A program made the position numbers and the translations under genes. Of a DNA stretch of 34,129 nucleotides, positions 11,353-21,427 are shown piece after piece. The first letter of the stretch is position 1, and every line of letters begins with the position of its first letter. Origin of the DNA: Phialocephala subalpina (lineage: Eukaryota > Ascomycota > Leotiomycetes > Helotiales > Mollisiaceae); contig FJOG01000091.1 of NCBI GenBank assembly GCA_900073065.1, forward strand, positions 1-34,129, in the 5' to 3' direction. The notes beneath the pieces were generated by a model that was not told the DNA's origin, did no database searches, and saw nothing but the letters and a program-made list of their open reading frames with translations.

Positions 11353-13517
11353 CTATATACCATCTTGGGCTAGCCGGTTAATCAAAATATTTCCCTGACC
11401 CCCCATGAGCTCCTGATCGCGAGCTACATGTATGGCGGTAGCCAAGCTCAGCACCGAGTTAATCCATGAAACACTTCTTCTTTCAACCTTATCAGGATCT
11501 GTATCTGTATTTGACTGAACGTCGTTCACCACAAACATTCCATTAAAAGGGCGTTGAATGTAATGTTTGATCATCAAAACACTCCCTTGAATTGATACCC
11601 TTGTTGTGAAGGAAAGGTCTTCGCTCTCTGGGAAGAGACTAGCATGAGAGTATCGATGACTGGTGGGGAGGCTCGGCTGATGATCCCTAACGAGCGGAAA
11701 CATTGAAGAGAGTCCTTTAGGAATCGGTAGTTTAGGTGATTTTCTCGCTTCTGTGAGAGCAGACTCTGTAATTGATAGAAAAGTCAAGTCTACCGGCACT
11801 AGGCTTGGGGTGCCCGGATGGTATCCTGAATCAGCCTCTCGAATGCTGGTGTATGTAATCATATCTCTCTGGATATGACCTGTTGCATACCGGATTTGCA
11901 AAGCATCTTTCTGCGAAGCTGAACAATCCCAAAGAGCTGCCATACCAGCTACATATCCATTCTGCGTGACAACCAAATCTCGATCGTGAAATTCTGTGAT
12001 ACCTGGCAAGAGGTGCGCAAAAGATAAGCGCCTGAAAGATTTAATGTTGAGCCCATTCTCTGACAACAGGGCAGCGATTATTTCATCCGTCTCATTCAGA
12101 TTCGCAGCTGCATCCAGACTCATATATCTATTGCAACCTCGACCCACTGGATTTGCAGTCGAAGTAACTATCGCGTCCAATGCAATATAGCTCGCAGGAT
12201 CAACGATCAAGTCGATGCCGTCCGTTACAATTTCTTCTCCGATGGCATCCCTGACGAAATTGGAGCAAGCCTCTTTTATTTTGCGAACCACTAACTCGGC
12301 TGATCTCGGACTTGTCTGATTCTCCTGAAAACTCTTAGAGATTATCTGGTATAGGCCGTTTACTTCGTCCATCCGTAGGTCACTCCAACCATACTTTGTC
12401 ACGGCACGGCTATATCCCTTCTGGCTTGCGTCGCTCAAGACATCCTTGATATAGGTAATCGAGCATTTTTGCTGCCGGTCCCGACAACAAGATTTGTCGA
12501 GATACAATTTGCCATGCTCGGCAAGCAAACAAGTCAGGGCTCCGGCAATATCTCCTATGGCTGCTATAGCTTTCGGTCTTATTCCTTCGTCCATTAATGA
12601 TATATAGAGTTGGCCGAAGTGAGACTTTGCTTGGGAGATTGGAAATCTTTTCGGGTATCTCATTTCCAGGCCACGATCCGTTTCGAATACGTAACCCCTT
12701 GGACTCTTATTTCCGTCGCTCCTCCAGACATCTAGGCGCCAAGGGGTGTACTCGCGTGCAATGATGTTAATTGTTAGCTTCGCGCCAGGGCTCCCTCGTA
12801 TTGTCTCGTTATCCACAGCTACACACACCTCCTTTGGCAGCAACCAAGAAAACACTGTAGCCAACCAGACCCCATGGTAAGTACCAGTAAGCATCACCTC
12901 TAAGGCCGTGTCATCAACGAGGTTGCGAAAAACCTGAACGAATATATCTGCGACCTCTCCTGGTTCAATATGACCGTACAGGTGTACTTCAGGACGGTGG
13001 CCATCTACTGCGACTGCTATTTCGTGCATGACTGTGATAGGCGCCATAAACTCTGCATGACTCGAAAGGACCCGTAGAAGTTGCGTAAGCTGCTCAGAAG
13101 CTACAGGATACCTTTGAGTACACCAGCTTTGACCACCATTCCAAAGGCAATGTCGCCTATCTCAGAATCTGCGTAGCAAGTTTTGCATGCTGCAAAGAGG
13201 AGGAAGAACTGTAGTAGAGGTGTAGACTCTCGGAAAATACGGTGTAGTTCACCTGCCCGTAGTCCGATCCACGCCTGCGCGCTTTCAACTCGAACAGAGT
13301 CATTCCCACGAAGCGCTACAATAGCATCGTCGATACGTTCCGGTGAAGCTAGCAGACCGAATCCCAATTGTTCAACTGCCAAAACTGCCTGAGGCTGAAC
13401 ATTTGGACGAGATGCGATGCTGATAAGCTCACGAAGACTTTCAGCTGTTTTGAATGTCGTGCTATCAATTCCAAGTTGGGCTTGCACCGGTGCAACGGCG
13501 GACGCATTGTTATCCAT
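11353..13517 (-). CDS. Uncharacterised fungal protein, about 700 residues, in two frames
   Basis: Two long frames clearly belong together. The first starts at ATG 13517 (MDNNASAVAP) and closes at 13101. The second is open down to the stop at 11353. Two models join them. (a) A 59-nt intron, 13053-13111, with GTATCC donor, CTTAC as possible branch site and CAG acceptor, is phase 1 and gives 701 residues. (b) A one-base deletion near 13112-13115 keeps the intervening protein-like stretch (RYPVASEQL and onward) and gives 721 residues. I cannot choose firmly. No catalytic motif, signal peptide or membrane segment is apparent. The N-terminal part looks alpha-helical; the rest looks globular, with scattered Trp and Cys. 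I recognise no domain. It lies in the same orientation as the next two minus-strand genes but is separated by 1.5 kb, so co-regulation is not implied. Confidence 0.75.
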
Positions 13518-15017
13518 TGCAGATGGTTCAAGCAATACAACGTCAGAACTCGTATATTAGAGCCGGATCCGATTGCGATAGGAACTTCGGAGAATATTCC
13601 AAGATGCCTTGCGTGTGAGAGTTCGAAGTTTTGTATAGACGTTGAGGAACCTATGCAAGTTTGACAGGAAGGGATATCGATCGTGTATGGTGGGCCGCCA
13701 CATGAAACGTTCGCTCAAGTCGGTAACTATCCACCCCGAAAGGGTATCCACCAGGAGACAATAAAAGTACCAAGTCGACTGGACTTGGAAATCTGCGCGG
13801 TACCGTGAAGCTACTAAACTGTGCGTCAGTAGACCGAACTCAGCTGCTCAAGAACCATCAGTGACGAGGCTCAATCTGATACCTACAAGTTGAGAAGTGT
13901 AGAGTACTAGGAACTCGCAATAAATCGGAGGGCAAAGCGAGCTTACGGGATGTATCGTCAGATTTGAGCGAAGTGATTGGAATAGGTGCTAGCGCCAGGT
14001 CGATATAAGGCTGGGATGGCGGCTGAGCAAGGCCAGTCGGGATGGAGGAGCAGCTTGTATAGAAACAGCAGTAATTGAAGTGTGTTGCAGTCTCTACTTT
14101 ATCTAAGAGAGGCTGGGTGCAATTGATGAATTGGATTGTTCGAGAGCGGTTTTAAACTAGGCGTCAACGGAGTCTATTATTTGAGGCTATTATCTTATCA
14201 TCAGCAACTTTAGGCAGTGGTCCACTTTTCAGGTTACAAGGTTATTCGATAATCAAGTTTATAATCCAGCTAGCTATAATAGCATTAGCGCACACGAGAA
14301 ATATAGGTCTAATTGGCCGTCCGCCATGAGGACTAATGTAAACTTTTTTTGGGGGGGGGGTTGGAGGTCACGTGAAAAGGGGGGTTAAAGAGGGAATGAT
14401 CGATTTTCCCAAACTTTGACAAGGGTACCAAATACGGCTCTTTGATTGGTCTGTTTAGAGATGTCGCGGCACGTGATATCGGAGAGAATAACCGCCGAAG
14501 AACACCAAAACTTTTTTGCTTATACTTTAAATATTAATATAACTCTTTATATAAATTATTCTATACTTGTAAATAAGTTATATCTTAATTAGATATACGA
14601 GTATTTTAAGTTTCAAACCAAACTATTAATCTATTGTTGCGTTATTAATTAATAAGTAGTCGCGCGCTGCAAAATCGCGATCGCAAAACCTTCCGAGTAC
14701 GTTTCTGCCTAAGGCACTAAGGCTACTAGACGCTGGAGTACTAGACGCTAGAGCACAGCACCAGAATGCTATTGCCTGAGGCACTAAGGCCACAAGACGC
14801 TGGAGCACCAGCTGGACCACCAGAATGCTATACCTCCAACCCGACTCTAGTATGGCTGAGCCGTTGATGCCGGGGCTCTTGCATCGCGAAAGAGTCACCC
14901 ATAAAATCGCGAATTTGCCTGATTAAATGAGGTCTGGGCAATGCCGGTCACGTGCTTGATACCAGCTGAAACAAATTGTTGAATAGGTGCCTAAGGCTAG
15001 TAGTGGCATAGCTTTCA
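13518..15017. other. Intergenic region with decayed repeat sequence
   Basis: No gene is supported. 13518-14340 has mixed composition and holds the promoter and leader of the minus-strand gene starting at 13517. Near 14343-14361 there is a run of T followed by a run of about ten G. 14515-14640 is strongly AT-rich. A 60-67 bp tandem duplication follows at 14707-14831. CACGTG occurs near 14369, 14471 and 14949. The right part probably includes the 3' end of the transcript ending at 15018. The composition suggests small transposon remnants, but none is identifiable. Confidence 0.5.
14707..14831. repeat. Diverged tandem duplication, unit about 60-67 bp
   Basis: Two adjacent copies (14707-14773 and 14774-14831) share gcctaaggcactaaggc / gcctgaggcactaaggc, then agacgctggag and accagaatgctat. 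They differ by substitutions and a short insertion in the first copy. Within copy 1 the word ctagacgct is itself repeated. The outer part continues into unrelated sequence. Confidence 0.7.
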
Positions 15018-15749
15018 TCATATCCCCAACCTTTGCGCCGCAATGCAATACTCATCGTACCTTCTGTTATACTCACACAACATACCATACATCCAATTGT
15101 ATTCATCGATTGGTAGATCTGTCCATCCAACATCAATATCTGGAGGCATCTCTGTGTCCATCTCGTCTTCCTCCATCGGTTCTTGAGGCGCCCAGTCTTT
15201 CCAAACTAGTTTGATCATTGGTCCTGGATAAGATTTGCGATCCAACGAATCCAAACAGCTATCATCGACATACACGCAAATATTGTATCTCGTTCCAAGG
15301 TTGACATCCACGGTGGAGTAAGCTCGAGTAGCGCTCTTCATGCCAGTTCGCATTTCATCAATTTCCTCCTGGCTTGGTCGATCCACCAACCATTCCTCCA
15401 GCTCATCCACGACCCAAGATCTGAAATGCTTTCGAACATCGTGGGCCGTCATGCCTTCAAATTTTTCTCGGTCATCCATCAACACCATCTGATGCCTCGG
15501 TCCCATTATTTCCATTTTCTCTTGCCTGATTAGATCCTCTTCGACATCCTTTGCCAGAATTTCGACCATGCGAGACCATTTGGTGTCCATACCATCCCCG
15601 TAGGCCACACGATACACGACGAAACCCCATGGTGAGCCAGGCTTGCAAATGAGGTCCTGGTAATTGAGTGATTGTTCGAGCAGTTTCATTTCTGGTGTGC
15701 ATTCAGTAGTAGGCTTGGCATCTGCTGGTATGACGGGAACGGTCGACAT
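15018..15749 (-). CDS. Small uncharacterised fungal protein (243 residues)
   Basis: A single uninterrupted frame. The frame stays open upstream to an ATG at 15989 (323 residues). The extra 80 residues are rich in Ser, Arg and Thr and look like translated leader, so I favour the internal ATG at 15749 (MSTVPVIPAD). If the upstream start is real, the basic, Ser/Thr-rich extension would resemble a mitochondrial presequence. The conserved-looking core has PWGFVVYR, YGDGMDTKW, several acidic and Trp-containing helices, and a C-terminal Asp/Glu/Tyr-rich region. From memory, similar proteins with a W-G-F-x-x-Y-R opening form a large family of unknown function in Leotiomycetes and relatives; this is not verified. 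No membrane segment or secretion signal is seen in the short form, suggesting a cytosolic protein. Confidence 0.75.
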   Translation of the reverse strand: MSTVPVIPADAKPTTECTPEMKLLEQSLNYQDLICKPGSPWGFVVYRVAYGDGMDTKWSRMVEILAKDVEEDLIRQEKMEIMGPRHQMVLMDDREKFEGMTAHDVRKHFRSWVVDELEEWLVDRPSQEEIDEMRTGMKSATRAYSTVDVNLGTRYNICVYVDDSCLDSLDRKSYPGPMIKLVWKDWAPQEPMEEDEMDTEMPPDIDVGWTDLPIDEYNWMYGMLCEYNRRYDEYCIAAQRLGI

Positions 15750-15989
15750 CGTTAGATGCGTGGAAGGAGATACAGTGATGGATTTCGTGGGTCGAATAAG
15801 GGGTAGAATAACACGAGGACGTGATGCGAAAGTGGAGCTGTGTAAACACTTAATGATTGTAAAAGTGGAAGTAGGACGCGAGAATAAGACGTATCGCGGC
15901 AATGAGAAAAACTTATGAGCGCCTCTTGTGCTCCGTGAAAGATGGATATGCATGCGATAGATTGTGCCCGGGCAAGATGTAGATGTCAT

Positions 15990-16419
15990 TATTAAGATTA
16001 AAGGACGAGGACTACGATGATCATGAGAAAATACATATATCTGAATCTCGCTTAAAGCCCTGATTAGGTAATTAGCTGAGAGAGCACGTGCAGTGAAAAT
16101 CCGAGTATTTGATTATATTTAATTTACACTTCCAACTCCCTTTTATTATAAGTAATTCTCTAACAAGAGCCTAAATAACCATGCCCGAAAGAGTTTTTAG
16201 CTTATTTAAGTAGGGTTAATCTGAGAGGGAATAATATCTATAAGGTATATAATTTAATAAATACCGTAATATATATCTTTTCTTTAAGTTCTCTATTTGA
16301 TATATCACAGAATCTAAGCTAATAATGAATTAGGTTAACTCTCCATAGCGAGGAATCAATTCAATCCTAATATTACAAGTTCTAAAGCTTTCGCGGTCCC
16401 CTAACCCCGAATTAAGGGC
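15990..16419. other. Intergenic, moderately AT-rich
   Basis: No gene is seen. It holds the upstream region of the small minus-strand gene and the 3' flank of the HET-domain gene that ends at 16420. AT content rises between about 16100 and 16330. One CACGTG word occurs near 16085. Confidence 0.5.
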
Positions 16420-18558
16420 TCAGGTGACGGCAGACACGAGTCGCCCTATCTGATTCGACAGCTGCGCCGTCTCGTAGAGCATCTGAGTGATAACTGGATT
16501 ACCCAAAGTCCCTCCATTGGCGAAGTAGGCATTGATGAGATCAGTGCGAAGACAAAAGAAACGCGTTCCATTGATTTCAAACTTCGCACTCTCCGGTTTA
16601 CGCGAATATTTCCAATTTAGAGACCAACCACGACTCCGCAAGCCGCTTTGCCCCCGAATCCAGTCGCGTGAATTTGGGTCATCTACTCGAACAGTAGGAT
16701 CCATCCACAAGTCTAGTTCGACCTTGTAGGTCCTGAGCTTCTCGTCTCTTACCACAGAAATATGCGTTTCCTCAGCTGGTGGTTCAATGTCTGATTTGCG
16801 ATGCGTGGAAATCCAGGTAGAAGACAACTCAGTATCAAGTACTGCCAATTGCACCTCTACAAGCGGGCCCGTTACAATTGCAAAGCCTACACTGACAGGG
16901 CCTGTAGGGTTGGAGGTCAATAGAGGAGTACACTCCAACTCCTCGACCTGGATGTGTTCGTGCGCTTTGGCTTTGTATTTCCAGGCGTCGATGTTATCTC
17001 GCTCCGTATACCGCACTGGCCCATCAATGGATGCCCAAGACCAAGTTGGGGCACGGTATTTTGATTGCCGCTTGTGCTGTTCATAGCGGCCCGGTCGTAG
17101 CTTATGCTCGTTGACGCTCCACGCAAGGCCGGTCACAAAGGAACTCCTCCATAACCCGGCCACGTACAATCCAAGGGGAGATAGAGCCGGATCCGTTTCA
17201 ATGCCTTGTGAGAACTCGTGTTCCTGGTTCTTGGACATCTGAAACTTCGCTTTGAGAGCGATAGTTGCTAACCCTGATATTGCAGTTAACTTGTCCGTCT
17301 CTTGGGAAAGCGTGCGGTTTGAGTATTCTTCCACCACATTTCTCCAGTCATAATCCAAGTCAAATCCCCTTTGATATTTATCCGGACCAAATCCTTGGCC
17401 TAAAGTAGTTTTCAAACTTAGAGCATACTCGCCCAACATGCTTTCCCACTTTGAGGTCTGGAGGCACACCCACTCCATTTCCTTATCGCAAAAAGCAAGT
17501 TTGCGATTAGGAAGGACACTTTCCTGAAGACTCCATGCCCGCTCGTCTAAGGACCGCCTAGGAAACGATATGTACCCCATAGCTATGGACCGCCTAACCC
17601 ACAACTCTAGCGACCCTGTAGGTATTGCTCCGTGGTCTTCATGGGGCTGAATTGATTTGGACTTTTCAAGTAGCAAGGCCCAAAGAAATCCTAATTTGCA
17701 AGAAGCGGGTTCCTTGAGAGTGATGGTAAAATGCGAGAATGCATAAATATCCATCATCTTAGACGATTCACATAACCAGTCCTCTAGATCGTCTTGAATG
17801 ATACAGAGAGAATCGACCCACATGTAAGGAACCCCAAGTTCCCAACAGATGGTCATAGCATCGCGAATCGTTTGCGGTACCAACGAAAATGGAAGTCGTT
17901 GAAAATGTGATTCAATGTTTCGACTAGTTGTCTTGAGAACATCGCCAACATCAGGTCCCCAGCAATAACTGAGACTGACATATTGCACAGGCCCCGTAGG
18001 CTCGACAAGGAAGACTTGACGGTCCTTGTTGGATAGTTAATGTGAAGAAGACGTCGAGGGACGAAGGTCGAATTCCCGTGTTTGCATCCTTCATGCTTTT
18101 CAATGCATTTGGGCACCTTTCCTTTAGACTCCTCAATAAGTTTTTGATACATGGAGTGGTTAGTAATTTGCGAAAGTGGATGAAGAATCTTGTTTCTCGT
18201 CTCTCCTGTACAAACAAATGGCTCTTCTATTTAGGGCACATGTCAATTCAAATCGCAGAAGGATAGTTGGGGGATTAGTACCTGTCGAACTGCGTGATAA
18301 ATAGAATGCAGCGACCTCCTCTTCGTCTTCAAGCAGGGTAACACTGATCAAAAACTGCGTATGCCTTAAGCGGATGGAACGCAAGGCACCACAGCCCTCT
18401 CTAGTCCAACCAGGCAGAAACTTATCCACAGCCTCGAGGAGCATTGCACAAGCAGAACATCTGTTCGCGCGCGAATCCTGGAAGTTCGCAAAAGGATATG
18501 TGACCCAGGAGGTGTCCGGCCCCCATACGCCATGCTCGCAGCAATAATTTTGTGACAT
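16420..18558 (-). pseudogene. HET-domain (heterokaryon incompatibility) gene with one-base frameshift
   Basis: Exon 1 is 18558-18282 (ATG start, MSQNYCCEHG). A 76-nt intron (18206-18281, GTACTA donor, TACAG acceptor, phase 1) joins it to exon 2 from 18205. Exon 2 carries the family's usual pre-HET segment (C...H..C, then RRLLHI). The HET signature (YVSLSYCWG, then PQTIRDAM and VDSLCIIQDD) lies one frame away. The break is near 18021-18030, where a single missing base, plausibly an A in an AA run, would restore a continuous 687-residue frame to the stop at 16420. HET proteins act in fungal non-self recognition and can trigger death of fused cells. The HET domain occupies about residues 168-310, followed by a variable C-terminal region. 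It may be a true pseudogene or a sequencing indel. No plausible intron removes the break without deleting conserved residues. Confidence 0.85.
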
Positions 18559-19494
18559 GTTCTGCTTCGCCTTGGAGTTGGAATTGGACTCGAAGGAGGG
18601 GAGGTAAGGTGTCGAAAGTTATCAGTGCGTTGACGTGGCAAACCTCAGCCAGTGTCTCACAATCAGCCCTGCAAGGGCGTGATACTACTATGTAGTAATT
18701 CATTCGGCCACCAGCTAGTGCTCCGAATGGTCGTATCCTGAATCGGGCCCGATAATTGGCCACGCAAGGAATACCAAAAATTGAACGAATTTTTCAAAGT
18801 ACTTAGAAAATTCTAAAAATTTCCTAGATTATGAATAAATAATTATTTGCCATAGGGATTAATATGAGGGTTTTCGAGGACTACGTGAAAAATAAAATTA
18901 AAAATAAAATAAATAATATTTTATAAATTTTAATATTTTCTTTTTAATTATTCTAATTATAATTATTTCTCTTAAAGATTTACGTAATTAAGACCAAGAA
19001 TAAAAGTAATAAAAGTAATATAAATAATAAGGAAAGTATAAAAAAGAAAGAATATATTATATTATTAACATTAGTTCTTTCTAATATGGTCCAAGCAAAT
19101 GCAGCATGGCAAGCCGACTCACAAATGGCCCTTATTATACTCGCTATACTCACCATACTAACCCATCTACCCACCTTCCGATTAAAAGCAAGAGGGATCG
19201 GAAAAGCTCGACTAGCTACCAAGTGGTGGCTGTCGGTGCCTTAGCAGCATGCATGCCTAACGGTTGCCTCGTGTGGCCCCAAATGCTGAACAAGTGAGAT
19301 GCATATGGCGTCGAATCAACACAAGACACATGGCGAAGCCGATGCCTGTGAATGTAAGATCTTACATCGCCCGACTCAAATGGATCTCATGAAATCTTTG
19401 GGACCCGTACTTGATTGTGATGGTATTGCCCATAATTTCAAGTATATCTTCGCACAAGCCAATTTCTTGTACGCATTATCCCCAAATCACCGAA
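18559..19494. other. Divergent intergenic region with AT-rich core
   Basis: The region separates the minus-strand HET gene from the plus-strand coiled-coil gene and so must hold both promoters. 18780-19080 is strongly AT-rich and RIP-like. A 52-codon frame with a hydrophobic centre at 19086-19244 is listed separately. Otherwise no gene is seen. Confidence 0.5.
19086..19244 (+). CDS. Possible small membrane peptide (52 residues), weak
   Basis: An ATG-initiated frame of 52 codons begins where the AT-rich block ends. It encodes a hydrophobic stretch (ALIILAILTILTHLPTF, about residues 15-31) followed by a basic tail. A single membrane helix with a positively charged end would fit a small membrane peptide. 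The length is within what chance allows, codon use cannot be judged and no family is recognised, so this is only a candidate. Confidence 0.2.
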   Translation: MVQANAAWQADSQMALIILAILTILTHLPTFRLKARGIGKARLATKWWLSVP

Positions 19495-20418
19495 ATGACT
19501 GGTCGTCAGCGGACCAGTCGCATTGTTCAAAGGATCGAGCAAGGTGTCCTAGCGCAAGGAAATGATGGCAATACAATGGGGAGGGCTGATGAGGCTGCTG
19601 CAGAAATTGGTCGAAGCCCAACACCACCAATTCAACAACAAATGCCACGACCAAGTGTTCCTCCAAGACCAAAGAGGTTCAGAGCTCAGCAACAGCATGA
19701 AGAACAGCAGACACTACCTCCATCTCCACAGGATGGATTCCATCCGCAGAGAGGACGACTAGAAACTCTGATTCCGAAGCACGAACCACATGAGGTTACA
19801 ACCCCCGAGAACGATTCCTCTATCTCCCTTGACGGCCTGCAAAACCAACTCTCGAACGTAAAGGATGAAATCCGGTCTCTTCGAACCGAATTGCAAGTTC
19901 GAGAACGGGCAGTAATCTCGGTCCGTCATGATCTCGATGAAGCTGTGGAGAAGTACGACCAGGCGATCCTGGATCTTCAGAGGAGTCAAAGGGAGAAGAA
20001 CGCTTTACAGGAGCAGGTAGAAAGATTGAGAAACGAATTGAAGCAGGAGAGAGAGGCAAGAAGTGAGCTGGAGCGTGAAATTGAAGAAAGGATACAGAAG
20101 GAATTACGATTACTTGATATGTTGGAGAGAACAAGCAAAATTTCGCAGACGAGGATCGAAGAGTCGATATTGGCCACGGAGAGGAGAACACGCGAGGCGG
20201 AGGAGGCTGATCAAGAAAGGGCTGCTCGGTCGGCGAGGGTAGAGACGCCTAGGAGGGGTGGGACAGAAAGAAGGAGGACTCCGCAGACAATTATCAATAT
20301 AAAGGGGAGATCTGAGAGTAGAGTCTCATGGGTAGGCTTATTCAAAAGCGACCAAGAGAGAAAGAGCCGAGAGGAAAAGAAGGGGAAGAGGCAGGAGCGG
20401 AAGGCAATCGGCCCCTAA
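19495..20418 (+). CDS. Coiled-coil protein of unknown function (307 residues)
   Basis: A single-exon frame from ATG 19495 (MTGRQRTSRI) to the stop at 20418. The frame is open a little further upstream, but only to weaker starts; this ATG has purines around it and begins the hydrophilic sequence. Residues 1 to about 110 are Gln/Pro/Arg-rich and probably disordered. About 111-247 form a long, heptad-like coiled coil rich in Glu, Arg, Gln and Leu. The C-terminal 60 residues are strongly basic, with RRGGTERRR and a Lys/Arg/Glu tail that could bind nucleic acid or act as a nuclear signal. No signal peptide or membrane segment is present. A scaffold or oligomeric structural role is inference. The assembly gap begins 133 bp downstream. 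Confidence 0.7.
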   Translation: MTGRQRTSRIVQRIEQGVLAQGNDGNTMGRADEAAAEIGRSPTPPIQQQMPRPSVPPRPKRFRAQQQHEEQQTLPPSPQDGFHPQRGRLETLIPKHEPHEVTTPENDSSISLDGLQNQLSNVKDEIRSLRTELQVRERAVISVRHDLDEAVEKYDQAILDLQRSQREKNALQEQVERLRNELKQEREARSELEREIEERIQKELRLLDMLERTSKISQTRIEESILATERRTREAEEADQERAARSARVETPRRGGTERRRTPQTIINIKGRSESRVSWVGLFKSDQERKSREEKKGKRQERKAIGP

Positions 20419-20551
20419 AAATAAATATCCCAAAATGTGATGGTACGAGTTCAACTGTCTTCAGTTCAATCCCGTTAAAGCCGCTTGAGGGCTTCCTTTT
20501 GAATGATTGGTCGCACTCGTATATTGGATTGTGAGTTGCTAAATCGATCTT

Positions 20552-20964
20552 NNNNNNNNNNNNNNNNNNNNNNNNNNNNNNNNNNNNNNNNNNNNNNNNN
20601 NNNNNNNNNNNNNNNNNNNNNNNNNNNNNNNNNNNNNNNNNNNNNNNNNNNNNNNNNNNNNNNNNNNNNNNNNNNNNNNNNNNNNNNNNNNNNNNNNNNN
20701 NNNNNNNNNNNNNNNNNNNNNNNNNNNNNNNNNNNNNNNNNNNNNNNNNNNNNNNNNNNNNNNNNNNNNNNNNNNNNNNNNNNNNNNNNNNNNNNNNNNN
20801 NNNNNNNNNNNNNNNNNNNNNNNNNNNNNNNNNNNNNNNNNNNNNNNNNNNNNNNNNNNNNNNNNNNNNNNNNNNNNNNNNNNNNNNNNNNNNNNNNNNN
20901 NNNNNNNNNNNNNNNNNNNNNNNNNNNNNNNNNNNNNNNNNNNNNNNNNNNNNNNNNNNNNNNN
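20552..20964. other. Assembly gap (413 N)
   Basis: A run of undetermined bases. It separates normal sequence on the left from RIP-mutated AT-rich sequence on the right, so the left border of that AT-rich block, and possibly part of another repeat, is hidden. Any frame reading through it is meaningless. Confidence 1.
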
Positions 20965-21427
20965 ATATTAATTTAAATAAATAAACTTTTAAATTATATT
21001 TTTATAAAAATTTAAAATTACAATAATATTAATTAATATAAAATTAATTATTTGTTTAATAATATTGAATTTATATTATAATTATATATAATTTTTTATT
21101 TTTAATATTTAAAATTTAAATTTCAAAAATTTAAAATAATTTATATTTTTTTCTTAATTATAATATATTTTATTCCTTTTTATTTCAAAGGTTATTTATA
21201 ATATATAAATAATTATTATTTAATTTCCAATTTTTTCTTTTAATTTAATATAAATTATATTTCTTTGATTTATTAATTTTCTAAATATAATAATATATTA
21301 TAATAAAATATAATATAAAATATTATTATTATAATATAAATAAAAATTATATTATATTATTTATAGGATTATATTTCAATGTATAGAAATACTATTGCGA
21401 TTATTAATCATGTTATTCGGAGCTATA
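20965..21427. other. AT-rich RIP-type sequence left of the retrotransposon
   Basis: Nearly pure A/T up to about 21364, then slightly less extreme up to the 5' LTR. No frame is recognisable. It is outside the retrotransposon, because the LTR and target duplication define that border at 21428, so RIP here affected another repeat or spread into flanking DNA. Confidence 0.65.
21423..21427. repeat. Target-site duplication, left copy (CTATA)
   Basis: The five bases ctata directly precede the 5' LTR and recur directly after the 3' LTR at 27951-27955. Five base pairs is the usual duplication for Ty3/gypsy integrases. It shows that both LTRs belong to one insertion. Confidence 0.85.

Noticed and set aside
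15750..15989. N-terminal extension of the 243-residue protein to ATG 15989
   Set aside because: The 80 extra residues look like a translated leader and the internal ATG starts the ordered part. A mitochondrial presequence cannot be fully excluded, so this is mentioned in the gene entry.
18025..18120. Possible 92-nt intron (GTGCCC...CAACAAG) that would remove the frameshift in HET gene 1
   Set aside because: The lengths fit, but the donor is poor and the intron would delete the conserved Cys/His-PRRLL segment that precedes the HET domain in the family. A one-base deletion explains the data better.
18980..19222. 80-codon minus-strand frame ending in a long Leu/Ile/Phe run
   Set aside because: The hydrophobic run is a product of AT-rich, low-complexity DNA (repeats of aataaaagtaat type) and there is no supporting context.
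20503..20976. 157-codon frame through the assembly gap
   Set aside because: Almost all of it is undetermined sequence.
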